From NCBI RefSeq assembly GCF_023035295.1, contig NZ_CP075076.1:186001-250000 (forward strand): 64,000 bases of DNA, given 5' to 3'. This DNA is from Borrelia coriaceae. GTDB lineage: Bacteria > Spirochaetota > Spirochaetia > Borreliales > Borreliaceae. This document shows, piece after piece, positions 7,953-17,414 of this stretch. Numbering within the stretch: position 1 is the first letter of the stretch; every line of letters begins with the position of its first letter. The notes beneath the pieces are model-generated. The model worked only from the letters and a program-made list of their open reading frames with translations. It was not told the DNA's origin and did not search any database. The position numbers and the translations under genes are program-made.

Positions 7953-9939
7953 AATTGCATACCTACTTAAAATCAACGATATTGATAAACTAAAAAACAT
8001 TTTTAGAAAAACTGTCGACAATACTTATCAAGATGAGATTCAAAAAAAATTAATATTTAAAGCTCTCGAAATATCAGAACAATTGCACTATGGACAATAT
8101 AGAGAAAGTAAAGAGCCATATATAATCCATCCAATAATGGTTGCACTATTTCTTATAAAATTTCAACTAGACTTTAAAACAATAATAGCTGGCCTACTAC
8201 ACGATGTGCTTGAAGACACAAGTGTAAAGAAAGAAGAAATAATTAAAGAATTTGACCAAGAAGTTTTAAGTTTAATTGATGGTGTAACCAAAATTCATGA
8301 CTTACACAATAAAACAAGAGCAATCAAAGAAGCAAATACCATCTCTAAAATGTTTTTTGCAATGACTCATGATATCAGAATAATAATCATAAAACTTGCA
8401 GACAAATTACATAATATGGCAACCCTTTCTCACTTGCCTAAAAACAGAAGGGAAAGAATTGCAAGGGACTGTCTTGCAACTTATATACCAATTGCAGAAA
8501 GACTTGGAATTTCATCTCTTAAAATATATCTTGAAGATTTATCATTAAAATATCTCTACCCAAAAGAATATAAAGAAATCAAAAACTTTTTGTCCACAAC
8601 TAAAATAGAGAGAGAAAAAAAATTATATAAGGGAAAATTGATCATAGAAAAAGAACTTAAAAAAATTGGTATTGATGTCACAATCACAGTACGTTCAAAA
8701 CATTTTTATTCAATATTTAGAAAAATGAAAACAAGAAATAACAATATTTCTCAAATCTTCGATACTCTGGGAATAAGAATAATTTGTAAAAAACAAAAAG
8801 AATGCTATGAAATACTAGAAATTGTACATAAAGTCTGGAAACCAATACCTGGAAGACTAAAAGATTACATAGCAATACCTAAAGAAAATAAATATCAATC
8901 CTTACATACCACTGTCAGAATACCTGAAGATAACCAATTGATTGAAATCCAAATCAGAACAGAAGAAATGGATAAGATTGCTAAATATGGTGTTGCTGCT
9001 CACTGGCTTTACAAAGAACAAGTCGAATTCAAAGCTGATGATATATCATTCATCAACCGAATCAAAAAATGGCAACAAGAATCAGTTAACAAAAATCAAT
9101 ACTCAATGCATGATATACACAAAGAACTATTAAACACATTCATATATGTCTATACACCAGAAGGAGAAATAGTAGAGCTTCCATTTGGTTCAAATTCAAT
9201 CGACTTCGCATACACAATACATACAGATATTGGAGATCAAGCGCTTTATGCAAAAATTAATGGCAAAATTAGCTCACTAACCAAACCACTAAAAAATGAG
9301 CAAATTGTTGAAATATTTACCTCTCCAGAAGCCAAACCTAATGTAATTTGGCTTCATAGTGTTAGAACAAAAAAAGCAAGATCAAAAATTCGATCTTGGC
9401 TTAATAAAAATGACAATACAATAGTTGTAGATAATAACATAATTGCATATCTTATTGGAGAAAATAAAGAACAAAAAAGACTTTTCAGTCTATTTAAATC
9501 TTTAACAAAATCTAAAATAAAAAGCATTACAATAGGTTATGACTGTAATCCACTCACTGGTGAAAATATCATTGGAATAATACAAAAAGATACAATAGTA
9601 GTTCACAAAGAACATTGTAAAGAAATCATAAATCAAAGAAAAAGCCACCTTATAGAAGTAGAATGGGAAGCAACACCAACAAGAAAAGTATATCACATTA
9701 TAATATTCTTAAAAAACTTCAAAGGTCTTTTTAATTACTTAGATACGCTTTTTACAACTTTTGACATAAGACTTATTAGTGAAAAAATAGAAGATTGTGG
9801 CAATGGACATGGGATAATTAATATTATTATCTCATCAAATGCAAAAAACACATCCATGATCTTTACCTCACTTAAAGAAAATCCAAACGTACTCCAAATA
9901 ATGCAAGTAGAAGAAGACATAAAAAATTATGATAACTAA
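7936..9939 (+). CDS. rel: Bifunctional (p)ppGpp synthetase/hydrolase Rel
   Basis: The 667-residue RelA/SpoT homologue makes and degrades (p)ppGpp. Domains in order: HD hydrolase (H51, IIHPIMVALF, LLHDVLEDT at 88-95, so hydrolysis is predicted intact), synthetase (RLKDYIAIPKENKYQSLHTT and IEIQIRTEEMDKIAKYGVAAHW), TGS domain (IYVYTPEGEIVELPFGSNSI), and a C-terminal ACT domain. Known Borrelia have a single Rel protein, which has been tied to survival in the tick. It overlaps prmC by 17 bases and the next gene by 11, giving a tight plus-strand operon. Confidence 0.94.
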   Translation: MIQVYEIAYLLKINDIDKLKNIFRKTVDNTYQDEIQKKLIFKALEISEQLHYGQYRESKEPYIIHPIMVALFLIKFQLDFKTIIAGLLHDVLEDTSVKKEEIIKEFDQEVLSLIDGVTKIHDLHNKTRAIKEANTISKMFFAMTHDIRIIIIKLADKLHNMATLSHLPKNRRERIARDCLATYIPIAERLGISSLKIYLEDLSLKYLYPKEYKEIKNFLSTTKIEREKKLYKGKLIIEKELKKIGIDVTITVRSKHFYSIFRKMKTRNNNISQIFDTLGIRIICKKQKECYEILEIVHKVWKPIPGRLKDYIAIPKENKYQSLHTTVRIPEDNQLIEIQIRTEEMDKIAKYGVAAHWLYKEQVEFKADDISFINRIKKWQQESVNKNQYSMHDIHKELLNTFIYVYTPEGEIVELPFGSNSIDFAYTIHTDIGDQALYAKINGKISSLTKPLKNEQIVEIFTSPEAKPNVIWLHSVRTKKARSKIRSWLNKNDNTIVVDNNIIAYLIGENKEQKRLFSLFKSLTKSKIKSITIGYDCNPLTGENIIGIIQKDTIVVHKEHCKEIINQRKSHLIEVEWEATPTRKVYHIIIFLKNFKGLFNYLDTLFTTFDIRLISEKIEDCGNGHGIINIIISSNAKNTSMIFTSLKENPNVLQIMQVEEDIKNYDN

Positions 9940-12169
9940 GATATTATTCTTAATAATACACACGCTAATTTCACACAAGATAATAAAAGCAGATGAAATA
10001 GAACAATGTAACAAACAAATAAGACAACATATCACAGAAATTAATACACTACAAGACTCATCAGAAAAAATAAAACGAATAGGAAACATTTATAATTACA
10101 TAAAAAAATACTTTCTAAAAAATGGAATTGAATACAAAAAACACTCACTTCAAGAAATTGGATTTACCGGATATTCAGAAAAAACAATTCATGTCAAAAT
10201 AAAAGGAACAGAGACAACTAATTATAATATAATTGTTCCAATCGAGATCAAACATGATCTAAAAAATAACCTAGCAATTGCCATTGCAATTACACTAATA
10301 AATAACTTTAAAAACAAAAAAATTAAAAACAATCTAAATATTTATTTTATAGAAGACGACTTAAACAAAGACATATCAACAATAAGTAGTAGATTATTAT
10401 TAAATCACAATGCACTTGAAAAAAATATAAACACAATATACTTAATTTTAAATGAAGACAAAACAAATAACTTAATAGAACTTAAAAATCAATCAAACAT
10501 AATGAACTCAAAAACAAGTTTAAGCTTTTTAGAAAATTTTATAAGAACATTTGAAAATAATAAAGTAAACTTCAACGTATCAAAAATAAATGATAAACAC
10601 ATTAATGAAATATACAATTTGTACTTAAAAGAAGAAATTCCAATTTTAATAATAAGCAATAACAAAGAGCAATCATTCTTAAAGCATTCTAAAAATAACA
10701 ATTTTTGTAATATTTATAAATCAATTGAAGAAGCAATCAAATTCCCAAAAAATATACAAAAAGAAAATGAACTGCACTATATAATTATTAATACTCCTTT
10801 TAAAAAGTGGATAATAAATGAAAATACACTTATCATAATAATATATGCTGTCTTCAATTTTACCATCTTAATGTTCATCACAAAATTTAGAAAAACTAGT
10901 ATCATATTTAGAAAAACAAAAGAAAATTACCATAAAATTATAAAACTATTTCTTATATTATTCCTAAGTACATATACTTCTACTCTGCTTACAAGCAAAA
11001 TACTAAAAGTATATGAAAATTTCATAGACTATAACATGATAAATCCAATATACCTAGTAAATTTTTTTCTCATATTATTTAACTTCAACCTCATATCTTA
11101 TTTCACATACAACCTTAAAATACATTTACCCCCCAAAGACCTCAAATATCTAGCAATATTAATCTCTGTAGCCGAACTTATTATGATACTATACATCAAA
11201 ATAGAATTTATTTTAACCATACTCTTAAAAAACATACTAATTTTAATTATTCCTAATAAAACAAAATCTTTAAAAAAGATAATGATAATGCTTATTTGGA
11301 TAATAAACCTTATACTAATAACATCAATACAAACAACTTTAATGATAGCAAAACCGATTGCACTAAGCTACTTCATATCAATCTCACTCTTTTCAATAAT
11401 ACTTACCAACATTGTAGAACATTTAAAACATAAAACTGATAAACTAAAACAAGAATTCATAAAATCTGAAAAAATTGAATTTATAATTCTCTTTTTAATA
11501 ATTGCCATTACCATAATATCATATGATATAGAAAAAATTTCAACAATAAAAATAAATCAAATAATAAAATTTCCAGAAAAAATTAATAAAATTCAAATAG
11601 AATACCTACAAGATAACAGAAATACAATTCAAATCTCAACCAAAGATTTTAATCTTAACTTAGATAAGAATAAAAAATACGCACAAAAGGAAATTAAAAT
11701 AAAAGAAGACTTAATAAAGTTAACCTTTGACAAAACAAATGTTGCCGAGAGAACTATCTACGAAATTAAAATTAAAACGAATAAGACTACAAAACAAATT
11801 AATCTATGCTTAAAAAATGCATCCGAACTTATCATATATCAAAGCAATACACCATATAAAATAGCATCTAATAATATAATATTCACAGTAAATAATATCA
11901 AATCAAATACAATAAACATAACTTTTACTGTTAAATGTCAAATAGCAATTAAATATGATGTTTTTGCTTACCTTGATATCAATGAGAACCAAGTAAAAAT
12001 ATACGATCAAGAAACAAAAAAAGAAGTTAAAAATATTAACATAGATTATTCATATACAATAAAATCCTCAGGAATACTTCCAAAATCTGAACAATACAAC
12101 CAAGATCCCTTTTTCAAACTCCAAAATGATAAGGAAATTGAAAATTTAAAAAATTGGAAACCAAATTAG
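9929..12169 (+). CDS. Large membrane protein with degenerate M28-peptidase-like N-terminal domain
   Basis: The 746-residue protein begins with a signal-like hydrophobic segment (ILFLIIHTLISHKII). Residues about 20-280 form a soluble domain whose layout (a strand into KHDLKNNLAIAIAITLINNF, then a strand and IYFIEDD) resembles M28 aminopeptidases, where the Zn site reads H-x-D followed by DNASG; the metal residues appear not to be preserved. About eight membrane helices follow (roughly 300-545), then a beta-rich C-terminal domain. This plan recalls multi-pass M28-like proteins, but the link is inference. The gene overlaps rel by 11 bases and ends convergently over the ddl stop (four shared bases). 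Confidence 0.7.
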   Translation: MITKILFLIIHTLISHKIIKADEIEQCNKQIRQHITEINTLQDSSEKIKRIGNIYNYIKKYFLKNGIEYKKHSLQEIGFTGYSEKTIHVKIKGTETTNYNIIVPIEIKHDLKNNLAIAIAITLINNFKNKKIKNNLNIYFIEDDLNKDISTISSRLLLNHNALEKNINTIYLILNEDKTNNLIELKNQSNIMNSKTSLSFLENFIRTFENNKVNFNVSKINDKHINEIYNLYLKEEIPILIISNNKEQSFLKHSKNNNFCNIYKSIEEAIKFPKNIQKENELHYIIINTPFKKWIINENTLIIIIYAVFNFTILMFITKFRKTSIIFRKTKENYHKIIKLFLILFLSTYTSTLLTSKILKVYENFIDYNMINPIYLVNFFLILFNFNLISYFTYNLKIHLPPKDLKYLAILISVAELIMILYIKIEFILTILLKNILILIIPNKTKSLKKIMIMLIWIINLILITSIQTTLMIAKPIALSYFISISLFSIILTNIVEHLKHKTDKLKQEFIKSEKIEFIILFLIIAITIISYDIEKISTIKINQIIKFPEKINKIQIEYLQDNRNTIQISTKDFNLNLDKNKKYAQKEIKIKEDLIKLTFDKTNVAERTIYEIKIKTNKTTKQINLCLKNASELIIYQSNTPYKIASNNIIFTVNNIKSNTINITFTVKCQIAIKYDVFAYLDINENQVKIYDQETKKEVKNINIDYSYTIKSSGILPKSEQYNQDPFFKLQNDKEIENLKNWKPN

Positions 12170-13260
12170 CTCTCCAACCGATTAAAATCAATTCTTTCTT
12201 TTCTCTTTGCATAACTTTGGAAAGCCAAATCTACCAATGCATCAACCAAAGACTCATAATCAAGACCATCATGATCACACATCTTAGAAAACATAGACAT
12301 ATCTGTAAACCCTGGAATTGTATTTATTTCATTAATATAAATCAAGCCATTATCTTTTTCGATCAAAAAATCAATCCTCGCCATACCCCTAAGTTCCAAA
12401 CACTTATAAACACAAAACGCATATTCTTTAATATCTAATAAATGTTTTGTGTCAAGATGAGCAGGGATATTAAAAATCACTGAATTCCCAGGAATAGTAG
12501 CATACTTAGCAGTATAGTCATAAAATACAAAATTCTGTATAACAATTTCACCAGGAGTAAATATCTTAATCTGATCATTTCCCATGACAGCACATTCAAT
12601 CTCTCTTGCTTGAATAAACTTCTCTACAACAATTGTTAAATCATACTTAAAAGCCTCTTCAATACATTTTTCAATCTGAGTATCATCATATGCAATACTT
12701 ATCCCAATTGAAGAACCTAACATAGCGGGCTTGACGATCACAGGATAACTTAAATGTTGACTTATGTTTTTCTTGATTTCCTCTTTATCTAAAAGATAAT
12801 CATATTTTTTCAACCCAATAAAGGGCACTAAAGGAATATCAAAACTTTTAAGCAAAAGTTTACAAAAGTACTTATTAATAGAAATAGCACTCCCCAAAAT
12901 ACCAGCACCAACACAAGGAATATCCATTATTTTTAAAAATCCCTGGATAGCACCATCTTCCCCTGTTCTTCCATGAACAATGGGAAATACAACATCAATT
13001 TTAAGATCTTTATTATTTACAAATATCCCACAACCAGGAATTAAACTAACAATAAAAGAGCTATCTCGTTTAATTAATTTAGGCTCATCAGGAACACAAT
13101 CTAATAAATACCAAACCCCAGTAATCTTGTCAATAAAACTTGGAAATACATTATATTTACCAAGCTTCATAAACGCTGAATAAATTCCATAAGCAGATCT
13201 AAGAGAAATTTCATGTTCAAAAGAAACCCCTCCAAATATCAACATAAGATTTTTTTTCAT
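12166..13260 (-). CDS. ddl: D-alanine--D-alanine ligase
   Basis: ATP-grasp ligase that makes D-Ala-D-Ala for peptidoglycan precursors. The 364-residue protein shows the N-terminal motif MLIFGGVSFEHEISLRSA, the HGRTGEDGAIQGFL segment with the catalytic loop, the ATP-grasp elements VIVKPAMLGSSIGI and VVEKFIQAREIECAVMG, and the metal/substrate end YINEINTIPGFTDMSM. It starts four bases after the murE stop, so the two cell-wall genes are one operon. Its TAA stop shares bases with the TAG of the convergent upstream-strand gene at 12166-12169. Confidence 0.96.
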   Translation of the reverse strand: MKKNLMLIFGGVSFEHEISLRSAYGIYSAFMKLGKYNVFPSFIDKITGVWYLLDCVPDEPKLIKRDSSFIVSLIPGCGIFVNNKDLKIDVVFPIVHGRTGEDGAIQGFLKIMDIPCVGAGILGSAISINKYFCKLLLKSFDIPLVPFIGLKKYDYLLDKEEIKKNISQHLSYPVIVKPAMLGSSIGISIAYDDTQIEKCIEEAFKYDLTIVVEKFIQAREIECAVMGNDQIKIFTPGEIVIQNFVFYDYTAKYATIPGNSVIFNIPAHLDTKHLLDIKEYAFCVYKCLELRGMARIDFLIEKDNGLIYINEINTIPGFTDMSMFSKMCDHDGLDYESLVDALVDLAFQSYAKRKERIDFNRLES

Positions 13261-13264
13261 AAAA

Positions 13265-14794
13265 TCAACTCCTGTTTTTCAAACCAAAAATAATATCCTC
13301 AATTACGGCTTGCTCATCCCAAAAAACACTGCGATCCCTATATATTATTGAATTTTCATGACCTTTTCCAAGAATAACCACCAAATCACCAGCATGAGCA
13401 ATGTTTATTGCCTTTTCAATTGCACTTTTTCGATCAGGAATGAAAAATAAATCTCTAGTTAAGGTCTTTTCTAAAATTCCTTCCGCAATGTCACTAATTA
13501 TTTGCATACTATCCTCACCTCTTGGATCTTCATCACAAAGTATTATTATATCTGAATATCTATCAGCAATTTCGCCCTGCAATTTTCTCTTAAGAATATC
13601 TCTCTCGCCAGCAGAACCAAAAACAGAGATCAATCTATTTTTTGTAAGTTTTTTAAATATAGGAAAAACTTTAAGAAAAGCCCCGGGTGTATGTGCATAA
13701 TCAACAATTAAAGAAAAATCTTGTCCAAAATCAACACCTTGCATTCGGCCACAAAGACCTTTAATATTGACAAGCTTATCAATAAGTTCTGACATATCAA
13801 CATTCATAACTTTACTAACAACAATCAAAGCAGAAACTACATTCTCAACGTTGAAACTACCAATTAAATTAACTCTAGCATCATATTTAACATTCTTATG
13901 ATAAAACTCAAACTCAATAAAACCCATTTGTTCCCTAACTTTACTTACAAAAAAATCAGCACCTTTATTTGTTAAACTATACGTATAAGCCTTATTAATC
14001 GCATTTAAAAAGATAGAACAATTATTATCATCCATATTGATAACACCAAAACCACCACTAGCATTAGCAGAAGAAAAAAGATTAAGTTTAGCATTCAAAT
14101 AATGCTGCATAGTACCATGAAATTCAAGATGTTCATGGCTAACATTAGTTAAAACAGCAACCGAATAAGCAATATCAATGAGTCTTGATGTCCTAATATC
14201 AAGACCATGAGAAGTTGACTCAATAATAGCATATTCAACACTATTCTCTACCATTTTACTAAGAACTAAATGAATTTCTGTTGACTCTGGAGTTGACTGT
14301 CTATAAGGATTTTTAACTAAAATTCCACTGCCATCTTCAAAAAATACAGTTGAAATAAACCCAACCTTAACACCTATAGATTTTAATAGAGTATAAATAT
14401 AAAAACAAACAGAACTCTTACCATCAGTTCCTGTAACACCAATAATTTTAAGTTTTTTTGAAGGCTCATCATAAAAAATATGAGCAAAATTTGACATAAA
14501 CCTTTTTATATTACAAGAATCAATTCTAATATATGTCACATCGGCATCATAAAAATCAATATCATGAGTATGAACAATAACATTGCTACCCCGTTTAATT
14601 GCTGACTCAATGAATTTGTGACCATCAAAATGAAATCCTGGAAGAGCAAAAAATACAAAACGAGATAAAACACATCTTGAATCATATGCAAGCCCCAATA
14701 TTTCTACTTCACAAGACCCTATAATTTCCTTTACAAGGCTCTTATCTAACTTAGATAAAACATCATTAAGAATTATTTTATTCATATTCATCAA
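13265..14794 (-). CDS. murE: UDP-N-acetylmuramoyl-tripeptide synthetase MurE
   Basis: Mur ligase that adds the third, diamino residue to UDP-MurNAc-L-Ala-D-Glu. The 509-residue protein has the ATP site GVTGTDGKSS, the S-T-P-E-S element in RQSTPESTEIHL, the DYAHTPGAF motif, and the amino-acid-specificity loop reading DEDPRGED. Enzymes specific for meso-diaminopimelate usually show DNPR there. Borrelia peptidoglycan contains L-ornithine, so this loop probably reads ornithine; that step is inference. The protein starts MMNMNKI, and the exact Met is uncertain by a few residues. It is co-transcribed with ddl. Confidence 0.95.
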   Translation of the reverse strand: MMNMNKIILNDVLSKLDKSLVKEIIGSCEVEILGLAYDSRCVLSRFVFFALPGFHFDGHKFIESAIKRGSNVIVHTHDIDFYDADVTYIRIDSCNIKRFMSNFAHIFYDEPSKKLKIIGVTGTDGKSSVCFYIYTLLKSIGVKVGFISTVFFEDGSGILVKNPYRQSTPESTEIHLVLSKMVENSVEYAIIESTSHGLDIRTSRLIDIAYSVAVLTNVSHEHLEFHGTMQHYLNAKLNLFSSANASGGFGVINMDDNNCSIFLNAINKAYTYSLTNKGADFFVSKVREQMGFIEFEFYHKNVKYDARVNLIGSFNVENVVSALIVVSKVMNVDMSELIDKLVNIKGLCGRMQGVDFGQDFSLIVDYAHTPGAFLKVFPIFKKLTKNRLISVFGSAGERDILKRKLQGEIADRYSDIIILCDEDPRGEDSMQIISDIAEGILEKTLTRDLFFIPDRKSAIEKAINIAHAGDLVVILGKGHENSIIYRDRSVFWDEQAVIEDIIFGLKNRS

Positions 14795-14886
14795 TTCTAC
14801 AAAAATAAAACCTATTTTTATAGAAAAATATATAAAGAGAATACTTAAAAAGTTAAATTACAACCACAAAAGATGCAAAGATACTG

Positions 14887-14915
14887 TTTACAATTTAAAT
14901 ATTTTTTAATAAACT
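14887..14915 (+). promoter_or_regulatory. Candidate promoter of tRNA-Cys
   Basis: TTTACA (14887-14892), 17 bases, then TAAACT (14910-14915). Initiation about seven bases later (near 14922) would give a ten-base leader to the mature tRNA end at 14932, a typical tRNA-gene layout. Confidence 0.5.
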
Positions 14916-14931
14916 AACTAATGTTTAAAGT

Positions 14932-15004
14932 GGCGCTGTACCCAAATGGCTAAGGGAAAAGTCTGCAAAACTTTGATTTGCCGGTTCGATTCCGGTCGGC
15001 GCCT
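14932..15004 (+). tRNA. tRNA-Cys (anticodon GCA)
   Basis: A 73-base cloverleaf. The acceptor stem GGCGCTG pairs with CGGCGCC (one G-T wobble), the discriminator is T as expected for tRNA-Cys, the T arm GCCGG-TTCGATT-CCGGT pairs with one wobble, and the anticodon loop CTGCAAA presents GCA. CCA is not encoded. It stands alone between murE (minus strand) and the CBS-domain gene. Confidence 0.96.
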
Positions 15005-15093
15005 TATAAACCTTAAAGCAAAAGTCAATGCATTTTTTTCAAATAAAAACAAAATTAAAGCAAATGATTTAAAGATAAATTAAAATAATAATT

Positions 15094-16335
15094 ATGTTGG
15101 AATTAATAATTATATTAATATTTATAATACTATCAGCCATTTTTTCGGCATCAGAAACAGCTTACACATCATTAAGCCTTATTCAACTCCAAGACATAAA
15201 GAAAAAAGGCAAACTAGGAACAATAGTATACAACTTAGCACAAAATCCATCAAAGCTTGTAACAACAATTCTAATTGGGAATAATATTGCCAATATAACA
15301 GCAAGCGCCCTTACAACAAAATTTGTCCTTGACAAATATGGAAACAATGCACTTGCATTATCAACTGGAATAATAACAGTCATAGTCCTTATCTGTTCAG
15401 AAATCTTTCCTAAACAAATTGCAATTTTAAATAATGAGAGCATAGTTTTATCAACCTCAATCTTACTCAAAATATTAACAATCATATTAACACCAATAAT
15501 ATATGCAATTAATGGAATAGTAAAAATTTTACTAAGCCTATGTAAAATAAAAGCGAGTCAAAAAATGACTAAAGATAGCATCAAAAATATGTTATTTTTG
15601 GCCGAAAAATTAGGAATTTTAGACAATGATGACAGGATATTCATGCAAAAGATGTTAAATATAGGAGAAGTTAGAGCTTCTGAGGTTATGACACATCGAA
15701 CAGAAGTATTCTCACTCTCAAGCACATCAAAATTAAAAGATAAAATCAAATTAATTAAAAAAGAAGGATATTCCAGAATCCCTGTATATAAAGGTCAAAA
15801 CAGAGAACAAATAATAGGCATTTTAATAACTAAAGACCTAATTGAAATAAGTAAAAAAAATTTTGAAAAAAATATTATTAAATTTGTCAAACCCGCTGTT
15901 TTCGTACAACAAAATAAAAGAATAAAAGATATACTAGATATCATGCGACAAAAGCAAAAAATAATGGCTATCGTTATAGACGAATACGGAGGATTTTCAG
16001 GCATACTTACAATAGAAGATATAGTAGAGAAAATTTTTGGTGCAATATTTGATGAATATGATTTCGAAGAAAAAAAACAACTTATCACAAAACAAGACGA
16101 AAACACGTACATAATATCAGGTGAAACCACATTTGACGAGATTGAAGAAACAGTTGGAATAAAAATTCAACACAAAGAGTATATAAACACAATTGGAGGA
16201 TACATCATGGATTTACTTGATAAAATACCCACAAGCGGGGAACAGGTTAAGACAGAACATGGAGAATATTTAATAGAAGAAATCCAAAATCACAAAATAA
16301 AACAAATAACATTTAAAAAACTCGAAAAGGAATAA
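15094..16335 (+). CDS. CNNM/CorC-type membrane protein with paired CBS domains
   Basis: The 413-residue protein has an N-terminal CNNM (DUF21) transmembrane domain with about four helices (starting LIIILIFIILSAIFSASETA, a signature of this family), two CBS domains (around residues 190-310, with VMTHRTEVFSL and VIDEYGGFSGILTIEDIVE), and a C-terminal CorC_HlyC domain (around 330-410). Members are often called hemolysin-like; characterised homologues take part in Mg2+ (or other cation) export, with CBS domains sensing nucleotides. No lytic activity should be assumed. It starts 89 bases after tRNA-Cys. Confidence 0.88.
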   Translation: MLELIIILIFIILSAIFSASETAYTSLSLIQLQDIKKKGKLGTIVYNLAQNPSKLVTTILIGNNIANITASALTTKFVLDKYGNNALALSTGIITVIVLICSEIFPKQIAILNNESIVLSTSILLKILTIILTPIIYAINGIVKILLSLCKIKASQKMTKDSIKNMLFLAEKLGILDNDDRIFMQKMLNIGEVRASEVMTHRTEVFSLSSTSKLKDKIKLIKKEGYSRIPVYKGQNREQIIGILITKDLIEISKKNFEKNIIKFVKPAVFVQQNKRIKDILDIMRQKQKIMAIVIDEYGGFSGILTIEDIVEKIFGAIFDEYDFEEKKQLITKQDENTYIISGETTFDEIEETVGIKIQHKEYINTIGGYIMDLLDKIPTSGEQVKTEHGEYLIEEIQNHKIKQITFKKLEKE

Positions 16336-16337
16336 AA

Positions 16338-16487
16338 ATGAATCAACATACTTGGAAAATGCTTTTTTACTGTTTAAAGTCAAATCTCAACAAAAAATAT
16401 ACCTTACAAGAAAAATTAGAATATAAAGAAACCAAAAAATACATATTTATCTTAAAAAGATATAACAAAAAGGAGGGAACATGTTAA
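16338..16487 (+). CDS. Possible 49-residue small protein between the CBS gene and hflK
   Basis: An open frame starts ATG at 16338, two bases after the stop of the CBS-domain gene, with AAAAGGAA at good spacing, and ends with TAA at 16485-16487, overlapping the start of hflK by seven bases. The product begins MNQHTWKMLFYCLKSNLNKK and is Lys- and Tyr-rich with no signal peptide. It fills the whole gap between its neighbours and is linked to both by translational-coupling geometry, which favours a real gene; the length gives no coding statistics. No family recognised. Confidence 0.45.
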   Translation: MNQHTWKMLFYCLKSNLNKKYTLQEKLEYKETKKYIFILKRYNKKEGTC

Positions 16488-17413
16488 ATAATATTCTAAA
16501 AGCTTTTAATAAAACATATGAATATATGATAATTCTAATTGTATTAGTAATAATATTACTAATAACCATTGCAAACGTTTTTGTGGTAGGCCCATCTGAT
16601 GAAGCCATCGTACTGCGCCTTGGTAAACTCAATAGAACACTTGAATCAGGAATACATATAAAAATTCCGTTAATTGAAGAAAAATTAATTGTACCAGTAA
16701 AAATTGTACAAGAAGTCAAATTTGGTTTTAATACAAATAATCACACAGGAACTAACTTAAACGAAGATGACGGAATCATTATCACTGGTGACTTAAATAT
16801 AATTAAGGTTGAATGGTTAGTACAATATAAAATCAGTGATCCATATTCTTTCATGTTTAAAGTAGAAGATCCAGCAAGAACTATAACAGACATTGCAAAA
16901 TCATCAATGAACAGATTAATTGGGGACAATACTATTTTTGAAATAATTAACGATAATAGAGTTGGTGTCACAGAAGGAGTAAGAGCATCCATGAATGAAA
17001 TTATAAAAAAATATAATTTAGGCATTGATATTGTGCAAGTACAAATCAGAAATGCTATGCCACCAAAAGGAAAAGTTTATGAAGCATTTGAAGATGTTAA
17101 TATTGCAATCCAAGATAAAAATAAATTTATCAATGAGGGGAGGAAAAAATTTAATCAAATCATTCCAAAAATCAAAGGAGAAGCGCTTAAAATGATAGAA
17201 GAAGCTAAAGGATATAAAGAGAACCGAATCAATAGCGCACTTGCAGAAACTGCTATCTTTAACGCTATCCTCAATGCATACATACAAGATCCAGAAATTA
17301 CAAGAGAGAGAATCTATAACGAAGCAATGAGAGAAATTCTTGAAAGTAAAGACAATATTGAAATAATCGACAAAAACTTAAATAATTTTCTTCCATTTAA
17401 GGAGGTTAAGTAA
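16481..17413 (+). CDS. hflK: HflK, SPFH/band-7 membrane protein
   Basis: With HflC, HflK forms a membrane cage around the FtsH protease and limits its access to substrates. The 310-residue protein has one N-terminal membrane helix (about residues 13-36), then the band-7 domain beginning VVGPSDEAIVLRLGKLNRTL, with the typical GIHIKIPLIEE, and a coiled region (around 205-260). AGGAGGG lies directly before the ATG. It is shorter than the E. coli protein (about 419 residues) and lacks that protein's Gly/Pro-rich N-terminal extension. hflC starts one base after its stop. Confidence 0.93.
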   Translation: MLNNILKAFNKTYEYMIILIVLVIILLITIANVFVVGPSDEAIVLRLGKLNRTLESGIHIKIPLIEEKLIVPVKIVQEVKFGFNTNNHTGTNLNEDDGIIITGDLNIIKVEWLVQYKISDPYSFMFKVEDPARTITDIAKSSMNRLIGDNTIFEIINDNRVGVTEGVRASMNEIIKKYNLGIDIVQVQIRNAMPPKGKVYEAFEDVNIAIQDKNKFINEGRKKFNQIIPKIKGEALKMIEEAKGYKENRINSALAETAIFNAILNAYIQDPEITRERIYNEAMREILESKDNIEIIDKNLNNFLPFKEVK

Positions 17414-17414
17414 A

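Noticed and set aside
12154..12438. Plus-strand frame opposite the ddl 3' end
   Set aside because: Lies fully antisense to well-supported ddl; no ribosome site.
15094..16335. Haemolysin toxin reading of the CBS-domain gene
   Set aside because: The name is a legacy label; CNNM plus CBS plus CorC_HlyC architecture indicates a cation-transport-type membrane protein.
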